From positions 1 to 64,000 of the forward strand of contig JAADHN010000111.1 in the NCBI GenBank assembly GCA_013151865.1: DNA of 64,000 nucleotides. Direction: 5' to 3'. A program made the translations under genes and the position numbers. Shown piece after piece: positions 43,131 to 51,222 of the stretch; the first letter of the stretch is position 1; every line of letters starts with the position of its first letter. The notes beneath the pieces were generated by a model, which had not been told where the DNA came from, did not search any database, and was given only the letters and a program-made list of their open reading frames with translations. The DNA comes from Kiritimatiellota bacterium (GTDB lineage: Bacteria > Verrucomicrobiota > Lentisphaeria > Oligosphaerales > JAADHN01).

Positions 43131-45101
43131 TCACCGCCGGTCGGGAAGAGGCGAACGAAACACCTTTCCCAAAGCTTCGCCCGCCGGTTTCGGACGCCCC
43201 CGAACGTCGATCACGGCCGTGTTGACCGGACACGGAAAACAATCGTGCCCCATCCAGAAAAGGACCCCGCCCATGGCGGGAAAGCGCTCTTTGCACCTGC
43301 GGGCCACGTACGCCAACGCCTCGGACTGTCGCGCCTGACTCCAAGTCACATAGGCGTCGAGACTGTCGGGGTCCCCGCCCGCCTCGAGGTACTCTTCCCA
43401 TTGGTCCCACCAGCCGCCGCAGAGGCCGTACCAGGGATTGACTCGTCTGTCCGCGGGCCAGGCCATGTCCTGTCCGAACTCCCGGATGAGGTCGGCGGCG
43501 GCGGCCCCCGGCATGCCGACTTCGGATCGGAACAGGGCGTCGTCGCGGTCCCAGTAATCCCGCCACGTCTCCAACGGCCCCCGATGGTTCCACGGGCCGT
43601 GCACGTCCCAGTGCAACCCTTTGCCGAACTCCGCGGGGTCCCCGGTGAATCGAGGTCCGCTCGACGAGGTCGCCAAGAAACGCCGCCCGGGGTCCAAGCG
43701 CGCCACCACGCGGCTCATCGACGAAATCATGGGATGCATCGCATCGACCGGTTTGCCGCCGCCCTGTTTACTACCATCCAGGCCGCCTTGCAATTCGTTC
43801 CCCCCACACCAGACAATCAAAGAGGGATGATGCTGCCGCCGGCGGATATACGACTCGACGACGCACTCCATCTCCTCCACAATCTCCGGCGCCTCCGGCG
43901 GCCAGTTATCGATCCCGGATGACGATAGCGGGAATTCTTGCCAAACCATGATCCCGAACTCATCGCACAGACGATAGAAACATTCCTTTTCCAAGACGGC
44001 GCCACCCCAAACCCGAAGCAGGTTCGTGCCGAGATTGCGGTAGACCTCAAGCAGACGGCGGTAGTCCGCCTCGGTCACATCCGCGAAAAACGGGCGGATC
44101 GGCGCCCAATTGAATCCCTGGAGAAACGTGGGACGGCCATTGACCGTGCAGATCCATGGGGTGGCCTCGGGCGGCGCACCGTTGCAGGCCCCCCACTCCA
44201 CTTGCCGGAAACCGACACGCCGTTCCACCCCATCGAGGACCTTTTCCGCCCGGTCCAACAGTCGGAACCGCACGTCGTATAGAGGCTGTGCTCCGCATCC
44301 GTTCGGCTGCCACAGGTCAACCGGAAACGGACCGATACGCGTCGCAACAGTCGGCTGAACCGGCACCCGAACTTGGTGCACGATCTCTCCCGACTCCCCT
44401 GTCACCGTCACCTCGACATGTTCGCCGACCGCCAGAGACAACCCCGCTTCGAATGTGACGACACCGACCCCCGCCCCCGCGTCTGTCTCGGTGTAGAGCG
44501 ACATAGCATCGAAGGAATCGCCCCGCCGTAGGACCAGCCGGATCTCGTCCCAGATGCCGACTTGCACCAAACGCGGCACCCAATCCCAGCCGTAATTGAA
44601 CCGTTCCTTCCAATCGGCAATGCGAGAGGTCCATCCGATCTGACCCAGGAACTCCGGGACCCCCGTGAAAACGATGCTGAGCCGGTTTGCATCCGGTTGG
44701 AGGAAGTCGGTCACGTCAAACACGTGCGGGATAAAAGTGTTGCAGAAGGCACCGACCTCGCGGCCGTTCACCAGCACCGCGCCGCGATAGTCCAACCCGC
44801 TGCATTCGAGGACATGTCGGCCCGGACCACGGGTCCACTCTCCGGGCAATGTGGTCTCGAACACCCAGTGCCGGTTTTCGACCCACTCGCAGATTCGGGA
44901 GTCGAGTTTCACGTTCCAGTCGCGCAGAATACCGGCCTCCCGCAACGCCTGCTGCACGGAACCGGGAACCCGCGCCGGAATCGGTCCGACATCCGGCGCC
45001 AACCGCATGCCGCTCTCGACGGAAACCGTGCCCCGCCAATAATGGGGATGCCAACCGCTCAGCCGCCATTCCAGTCCGGACAAGTCGTGGATCGTTCGCA
45101 T
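43131..45101 (-). CDS. GH2 beta-mannosidase-like glycosidase
   Basis: 656-aa protein with GH2 domain order: sugar-binding jelly roll (about 1-200; WVFETTLPGEW, LDYRGAVLVNGREVG), an Ig-like domain, then a TIM barrel. The barrel has the acid/base Glu in WCGGNELQGG and the likely nucleophile Glu in FRSEVGMPG. The pattern YGWDWVPRLV is typical of the beta-mannosidase branch. No signal peptide is visible, so it probably acts on imported oligosaccharides. Start: ATG at 45101 after GGAGGAAAA. It lies 13 bases after an M55 peptidase gene in the same operon. Confidence 0.88.
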   Translation of the reverse strand: MRTIHDLSGLEWRLSGWHPHYWRGTVSVESGMRLAPDVGPIPARVPGSVQQALREAGILRDWNVKLDSRICEWVENRHWVFETTLPGEWTRGPGRHVLECSGLDYRGAVLVNGREVGAFCNTFIPHVFDVTDFLQPDANRLSIVFTGVPEFLGQIGWTSRIADWKERFNYGWDWVPRLVQVGIWDEIRLVLRRGDSFDAMSLYTETDAGAGVGVVTFEAGLSLAVGEHVEVTVTGESGEIVHQVRVPVQPTVATRIGPFPVDLWQPNGCGAQPLYDVRFRLLDRAEKVLDGVERRVGFRQVEWGACNGAPPEATPWICTVNGRPTFLQGFNWAPIRPFFADVTEADYRRLLEVYRNLGTNLLRVWGGAVLEKECFYRLCDEFGIMVWQEFPLSSSGIDNWPPEAPEIVEEMECVVESYIRRRQHHPSLIVWCGGNELQGGLDGSKQGGGKPVDAMHPMISSMSRVVARLDPGRRFLATSSSGPRFTGDPAEFGKGLHWDVHGPWNHRGPLETWRDYWDRDDALFRSEVGMPGAAAADLIREFGQDMAWPADRRVNPWYGLCGGWWDQWEEYLEAGGDPDSLDAYVTWSQARQSEALAYVARRCKERFPAMGGVLFWMGHDCFPCPVNTAVIDVRGRPKPAGEALGKVFRSPLPDRR

Positions 45102-45114
45102 TTTTCCTCCTGCC

Positions 45115-45906
45115 TCAGAACTCATAGATGTCCAACGCTCGCTCGAACACGGCCTCGAACGTGTAATCGTCCACACGGTTTGACCGGCGTGGCCGAAAGG
45201 CGTCTGCCCGAGATTTGTCGGGAAAACGTAGTCGGCCCCGGATCGGCAATTCCAAGCTGAAAGGCCGGCGTTCCGGCAAACAGTGCACGGCCCGAGCGGC
45301 CCCGGCACGCAGCCGCGCGTGCGCTTCCTGGGGCGCAAGCAGAAACCCGAATTGTTCGCCCAATGCTTCTTTCACGCTGACCGTCACCACGTCCCCCAAG
45401 AACCGCCGTGTCTCGCGCGCGGTGGCGTCGTCGCCGCTGACCATGATCACCGGAATGCCGAAGTGCCCGAACACCAGCGCAGACTGGACAATCTCACCGC
45501 TTTCGACCTCGTTGTACCAATAGCGGTTGCCGCCAAGCGAACTCTGGGTATGAGCCAAGAAAGCGTTGGGGGTCCCGGCCATGGCGTGGAACCCCAAGAG
45601 GATGGCGGCATCGAATCCCGGGTAAAGGTCTTCGCGGCGACTGAAGGCCGGGCGCGCCCGGCCGGTCAGGTACCGGGCGCCGGGCGCCATGAGTTCGGGT
45701 ACAAAGTTGAACCCGCCGCCATGCCCGTCGCACACCACGATGTCGGCGTCAGCGGCGGCTTCCCGGCACCCCTTCACCACTGCGGCGGCGTCCGCCATGA
45801 GCAGGCGGCGTGCCTCCTGATACATCGCACCCGTCGGCTCGCGCGTCTGTTCCCATACGCAAACCCCGCTGACGCCTTCGAGGTCCGTGGAAATCAAAAT
45901 ACGCAT
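45115..45906 (-). CDS. M55-family D-aminopeptidase (DppA-like), copy 1
   Basis: 263-aa cytosolic zinc peptidase of the DppA family, which cleaves N-terminal D-amino acids such as D-Ala from peptidoglycan-derived peptides. The metal ligands sit in the usual places: Asp8 and Glu10 in STDLEGVSGV, His62 in CDGHGGG, and LLGFHAMAG further on. HTQSSLGGNRYWYNEVESGE and VIMVSGDD follow. Start: ATG at 45906 after GGAGCGGAAC. It is translated before the GH2 gene in the same operon and is divergent from the large secreted gene. Confidence 0.88.
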   Translation of the reverse strand: MRILISTDLEGVSGVCVWEQTREPTGAMYQEARRLLMADAAAVVKGCREAAADADIVVCDGHGGGFNFVPELMAPGARYLTGRARPAFSRREDLYPGFDAAILLGFHAMAGTPNAFLAHTQSSLGGNRYWYNEVESGEIVQSALVFGHFGIPVIMVSGDDATARETRRFLGDVVTVSVKEALGEQFGFLLAPQEAHARLRAGAARAVHCLPERRPFSLELPIRGRLRFPDKSRADAFRPRRSNRVDDYTFEAVFERALDIYEF

Positions 45907-46077
45907 GTTCCGCTCCTGCTTGCACTGCCGTTCCCGCCGCCGAATCGGGCAGCCAACCGCACTTCATCGAAATGTAGCACGAACCGTGCGGTTTGTTCCC
46001 GAGGACGGATTCGTGAAAAGTCCTTTTTTCCCGAAATCCACGTAGCCATCGGACCTGCGGGTGCGTACATTGCGGAC

Positions 46078-49000
46078 ATGCCAAAATCCGCTCGCACCTC
46101 CACCAAGAGCCCTTTTCGGATTTTCGCCGCCGCCTGCCTCCTGGGAGCGCCGGCGTCCCTGCGGTCGTTGGCGGCGGGCAAGGAGGCCCGTGCCGTGCAG
46201 TTCCAGCCCGAAAACGTCTACCTCGGCGAACTCATGAAGTTCCCCGGGCCCTGGGGGTTCCGCATCGGGCGGGCCGGCATCATTCTGGTCACAGACCGAG
46301 AACTCGACACACTGGCCTCGACCCCGGACCGGAAGATCGACCTGTCGCTCACGTACCGGAAACGCCTGGAGAGCCTTCGGACTGTCTGCGAACGCGCCCA
46401 AGCCGCCGGACAGCGCACGCTCCTGCTTTCTTTCGACCATTTCTTCAAACAGTACCGTCCGGGAACGGACAAGCCGCGCCGACTGCTCCCGGATATGGAC
46501 GAATACATCGGGCGAATCGCGAGCATTGCGAAGTTTGCGGCTGGGTATGGCCTGGCCATGGAACTCAGCTTGCTGAGTCCGCTCGAGATCGGCCCCGGTT
46601 ACCGCCGCCGGACGGGCGAGTCCGGAGTCTGGATGCACTACCGGAAAGGGGTGCGCGACCCCGAAACCGGTGTGTTCAGCGTGCAGTTGTGGCGGCAGGA
46701 ACAATGGGTCAACAATAAGGGCCCGGTCGCCATCGAGCCCGGCCCCCTCCGAGTGTTCGCGTTCAAGGAGTCCAGGATCCAAGGCACTCCGTACCTGTCG
46801 GTTCGACCTCGAGACATCGTCGACATCAGCGACCATGCAAGTGTGGAAGAATGGGAGGGGGCCGAAATCGACCGCGGCGGCTACCGGGCCCGCCGAATCC
46901 GCGTGCACGGACGCGGCAACGCGGACGTCGCGGGGTTGGATCGTGTCCTGGTGGTGCAGGAATACCGTACACCGGAAATGGACTACTTCAGCGAGAAAGC
47001 CCTCCCCTTTCTCAACGACCTCGTAGACCGCTACCTGGACGCCGGTATCCGCTTCAACGGTCTGTACTCCGACGAGATGCATATCCAGCAGGATTGGGGC
47101 TATTTCAACCACCACGACAACGGGGAATTCGCCCTTCGCTATGTCAGCAACGGCTTCCGCGACCGATTCGCCCAGGCCTACGGCAAGGAGTATGCGGACT
47201 TCGCAAAATACCTGGTGTACTTTTGTCACGGCCAAGAAGACGGGCGCAACGACCTCGACGCCAAAGCCCGCCTGATGCACGTTTTCGGCCCCACGCCGGA
47301 AGACATACGCCGGACGGCGCTGTTCCGGACGCGCTATTACAAGATGCTGCAAGACGGGGTGGTCGACCTATTCGTGGCCGCGCGGCGCTATCTCGAAAAG
47401 AAACAGGGGCATCGCGTGATGACCCGGGCCCACGCCACTTGGGCCGAGAGCCCCACCATCGACCGCTGGGACGTGGGTCGGGACCACCCCCCGCGCAACC
47501 AGTACGAGTATACGTCGAACTTCATCTGGTCCTGCACGGTCCAACAGGCTGCGGCCGCCTGTCACGATTATTTCAAATGGGGCGAATACCTCACCGGCAA
47601 CGGCAACGACCACGCCGAAGGCGGCTGGCTCGACCGCGATTATTTCGGGCTTGCCCTGGCGTGCTCGACCGGGATTGTCAACGAAATCCCCTACTCCTAC
47701 GCGGCGCACTGGGGCAGTCCGAGGGAAATCGCCAACCGACGCGGCTGGCTGCAAACCGCGTACGGGGCCGCCGGCGATCCCGGTCACGGAGCTGTCCAAG
47801 GAATGGTGCACCGGGACACCCAGGTGCTGATGCTATACCCGCTCGACTTGGTGAGCGTCGACGAGCGATTCGGGTCGTGGATGGTCCAGTTCGGGTACAC
47901 CAACTACTTGACGACCGCAAAACTGCTGCAACTCGGGCGGGTCCGCCACGGCGCTGTCGAGATTTGCGGACGCCGCTTCACCACGCTCGTCGCACTTTTC
48001 GAGCCTCACCCACCCCGTGCCTTTCCGAATGATGCGTGAACTGGCCGACCAAGGGGGCCGCGTGATCTGGTCGGCCGTGCCGCCCCTGCTCGACCTCGAA
48101 GGCCGAAACTGCCGTGCGGACTGGGAGGATCTGTTTGCCGTAGACTGGACCCCCCAGCCGAATCTGGGCTGGATCGTTCCCGGCAAGCAGGTCGAATTCG
48201 AAGGAGACCTCGAGGGCATTCCACCCCAACCGATTCTCACCCATTTCTTGGTGGACCGGGTGTACACCGTCCGCCCGCGCAACGGTGCGGCGGTTGTGGC
48301 GCGGGTGATGAACAAAGCCGTGGGCGTCACCCATCGCACGGCAGCCGGCGGGAGCCTGACCTACCTCGGCTTCCGACCGCGCGACGACCAATCTCGAAGC
48401 CTCGGGTACGACGCCCGATGGTGGTTCGACATCCTCGACCGCCTCGGCGCCTACCCGGCCACCGGCGCGTTCAACGGCATCAATGACAATACGGAAACCT
48501 TGTCGCGGACCGGTCCGTTCCTGTGCTGCCGTTTCCCCAACGGCGCCGTCTCGGTGGCGCCCCATCTGCGAACCTACGAAGAAAACTGGCCCGGCGGCTT
48601 CGGGCGAAAACGCGACCGGGATGCGGAAGTCATGCGCGAACACCCACCGCCCTCCCCTGAAATCCGACTGGATGGTTTCCACGTCAACGGACATACGGTC
48701 ACCTATTTCGGCCACGGTCCGGTCACATTCCGAGTGGACGACGCCGGCAGCCTCGTGGGATTCGCCGGACACCAGTGCCGGGAAATCACCGTGGACAACC
48801 GCACGTGGGTCATGGCCGACCGCCGGCTGAATACGCTGGTCTGGGCGCCGCTCCCGGCGGAATGCCGAGTCGAGCACGGTGCGGTCATGTTGCTGCAAAT
48901 GCACGCCCCCGGGAATTGCGAACTCCGCATCCCGGACGTCGGCCTCCCGCCGAAGGTTGCCGTCTTTGCCCAGGGGCGTAAGCCCGGCAGCCGCGGCCCC

Positions 49001-49090
49001 CGGCTCGATTCCGAACGGCGAGACGGTGCTCTGGTCATACGAACACCCCCCGCAGGGACCCGGGGTATCGTGTTCGTCGTTCCAGAATGA
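46078..49090 (+). pseudogene. Large exported glycoside-hydrolase-like gene, interrupted by a frameshift
   Basis: Two adjacent frames make one protein of about 1000 aa. The first (46078-48039) begins with a Sec-like signal (PFRIFAAACLLGAPASL) and has a TIM-barrel-like region (RFNGLYSDEMHIQQDWGYF, RAHATWAESPTID). It breaks off after VALFEPHPP. The second frame resumes about 48017 with PFRMMRELADQGGRVIWS and runs to 49090 as a beta-rich C-terminal domain (GHGPVTFRVDDAGSL). Dropping one C from the CCCC run at 48013-48016 restores EPHPPVPFRMM in frame. This is either a real mutation or a homopolymer assembly error. The family is not recognised; barrel identity is inferred. Confidence 0.7.
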
Positions 49091-49254
49091 AATCCCCTCG
49101 CAACCATCTCATGCCAACAACCGTCCGCACGCTTTCCGGCACGGCAGCGTTTGGAGAGCCGGGACCACCAGTTGCGAACACGGTTCGCCATTCCGTCTCG
49201 GTGTGTTGCTTCATCCGATGACGCCGGATCGAAACCGGCAAAGGAACCGAGCCC

Positions 49255-50028
49255 ATGAAAGTCCACATCATCACCGACCTCGAAGGTCCCGCCATGATCA
49301 ACCGGTTCGATCAGACTCGGGACGTCACCCCGGAAGAAAAGAAGCGCTCAGAGTACTTTCTTACCGGGGAAGTCAACGCCTGCGTGGACGGGATCCTGGA
49401 TGCGTTCCCGGACGCGGAAGTCATTGTCTGGGACGGACACGGCAGCGGCGGCATCGACGAAATGCGCTTCCATGAGAAGGCACGACTTATCGCCCGCGGC
49501 CCTATCCGCGCCCCCTATTTCCTCGACGACAGCTTCGACGCGCTCATGTTCGTCGGCCAGCATGCCCGCAAAGGGTCCGGTGGAGTGCTGTGCCACACCT
49601 ATTCATCGAAAACTGTCGAGTACTTCAAGATCAACGGGGTCGAGATGGGTGAGTTCGGCTGTCGTGCGCTGATGGCCGGCACGCTCGGGGTGCCGGCCGT
49701 GCTGATCGCCGGCGATGACGTGGCGGTTGCCGAGGCCCGCGAGCTGGTCCCGGACATTTTCGGGGTCGCCGTAAAAGAAGCCCTGGGAGTGGAACTGGCG
49801 CTCCACCTGAGTCACGGCGAGGCCTGCCGCCGTATCCGAGGAATCGCCGCGGAAGCCGCACGAAATGCGGCTTCGATCGATCCCTACTTCCTGCCCCCGC
49901 CGTACGAACAAGAAATCCGTGTACTCGAGGGCGTCAGCATCATGGGCTACCTCAACCGGGGCTATGAAGCGATCGACCCACGCACCGTCCGAAAGCGAAG
50001 CGACAACCTTCTGGATCTCCATGTCTGA
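49255..50028 (+). CDS. M55-family D-aminopeptidase-like protein, copy 2
   Basis: 257-aa second M55 protein, clearly diverged from copy 1. It retains Asp8 and Glu10 in IITDLEGPAMI, His in WDGHGSGGIDE, and the downstream His in FVGQHARKGSGGVLCHTY. FKINGVEMGEFGCRA and AVLIAGDDVAVAEAREL then match the family. No signal peptide is seen. Start: ATG at 49255 after AAAGGAACCGAG. It follows the frameshifted secreted gene by 164 bases and may share its transcript. A cytosolic role in peptide or D-amino-acid salvage is likely. Confidence 0.85.
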   Translation: MKVHIITDLEGPAMINRFDQTRDVTPEEKKRSEYFLTGEVNACVDGILDAFPDAEVIVWDGHGSGGIDEMRFHEKARLIARGPIRAPYFLDDSFDALMFVGQHARKGSGGVLCHTYSSKTVEYFKINGVEMGEFGCRALMAGTLGVPAVLIAGDDVAVAEARELVPDIFGVAVKEALGVELALHLSHGEACRRIRGIAAEAARNAASIDPYFLPPPYEQEIRVLEGVSIMGYLNRGYEAIDPRTVRKRSDNLLDLHV

Positions 50029-50078
50029 GTGCGGCGCGAGCGCAACCCCGGGCAGGCTGCGCGGGTCTAACCCGATGA

Positions 50079-50248
50079 ATTCATGAACTTCGTCGCGAGA
50101 AGGCACAGCTTACACGCGCCCATGTCATTGCGTCGAAGATCGGACGAGGCCGTACTGAAACACCGCCTCGGTCGATGGGCGGTGGCAATGTTTCGAAGGC
50201 GTGTAAAATGCGCCAGCGCAGATGATGGATCAGGCATTTTTCGGACTG
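50079..50248 (+). repeat. Dispersed intergenic repeat, copy C
   Basis: This is the most diverged copy, in a 361-base gap before the membrane protease gene and in the same orientation. It starts ATTCATGAACTTCGTC, also in copy A, then GTCATTGCGTCGAAG, CGGACGAGGC and ACACCGCCTCGGTCGATGGG. The centre can form ACCGCC/GGCGGT around a 10-base loop. The conserved GAGATGCGTCATC block is degraded here (AAAATGCGCCAGC) but CGCAGATGATGG remains. Confidence 0.7.
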
Positions 50249-50389
50249 GTCCGTGGAGCTGAACGAAATCGCCGTGCAACCTGCGTCCCGGGCCAAGGCG
50301 CTCGGCCCCGAGGCACTCGGGAACAGGTTGCCGCGCCAGGTTTCGCAGCGGTTTAAATCGTAAATGCAGGATTTGGAGGGTCGATAACC

Positions 50390-51094
50390 ATGCCGTTCTT
50401 TGCGATGTTCGATCCAGTATACTACCTGTTTCTCATCCCCGGTCTGCTGCTCTCGCTTTGGGCGGTGGGCAAGACCAAGGCTACGTTCGCCAAGTACTCC
50501 AGAGTGCCGGCTTCGAACGGCCTGACCGGGGCCGAAGCGGCATACCACATGCTGCGCGCCGCCGGTGTGACCGGGGTCCGGATCGAGCCGACGCGAGGAA
50601 TGCTCACCGACCATTACGATCCGCGGGACCGGACGCTACGCCTCTCCGAGCAGGTGTACGCCGGGCGGTCGTTGGCGGCCATGGGCATCGCTTGCCACGA
50701 GGCGGGACACGCCCTGCAGCACGCCCAGGGGTATGCCATGCTGGGACTGCGGACCGCCCTGGTGCCAATCGTCAGTTTCGGCAGCACGCTTTACATGTGG
50801 ATCTTTATCGGGGGAATGCTCTTCAGACTCCCGGGGCTGATCCAGGTCGCCGTCATCCTGTTCTCTTTGACCGTATTGTTCTCGATCGTGACGCTGCCGG
50901 TCGAGTGGAACGCCAGTGCGCGCGCCAAGCGGGCTTTGGTTGCGGCGGGGATCGTTTCCGGGGCGGAAGCCCGGCAGGCGGGTCAAGTCCTGAATGCCGC
51001 CTTCATGACCTACGTCGCATCGGCCGTGACTGCGGTCCTCACACTTCTATACTACCTTTTCCGCTCAGGCCTGTTGGGCGGCGGCGACGATTGA
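50390..51094 (+). CDS. YugP-family membrane zinc metalloprotease
   Basis: 234-aa inner-membrane protein of the Zn-peptidase (YugP/DUF-type neutral protease) family. The zinc motif is HEAGH in GIACHEAGHALQHA. An N-terminal hydrophobic segment (VYYLFLIPGLLLSLWAV) and three more segments (LVPIVSFGSTLYMWIFIG, VAVILFSLTVLFSIVT, FMTYVASAVTAVLTLLYYLF) place it in the membrane. The family signature LPVEWNASARAK is present. Start: ATG at 50390 after TTTGGAGGG. It is downstream of repeat copy C and is probably monocistronic. Confidence 0.9.
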   Translation: MPFFAMFDPVYYLFLIPGLLLSLWAVGKTKATFAKYSRVPASNGLTGAEAAYHMLRAAGVTGVRIEPTRGMLTDHYDPRDRTLRLSEQVYAGRSLAAMGIACHEAGHALQHAQGYAMLGLRTALVPIVSFGSTLYMWIFIGGMLFRLPGLIQVAVILFSLTVLFSIVTLPVEWNASARAKRALVAAGIVSGAEARQAGQVLNAAFMTYVASAVTAVLTLLYYLFRSGLLGGGDD

Positions 51095-51222
51095 CCGGCA
51101 CGGGGCGTGTCCCGTCCTCTGGCGTCCTCTGGGGTCGACGGGCGCCGCCGGACCGCAATTGCGCTCCGCGGCATCGCAGCGAAAGGTTGTCGCCGGGGCG
51201 GGGGACACACATTCCCGAGACG

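Noticed and set aside
51105-51145. Duplicated GTCCTCTGG near the end of ptsP
   Set aside because: Only two short copies, no array, and no conserved spacing; chance in GC-rich sequence is sufficient.
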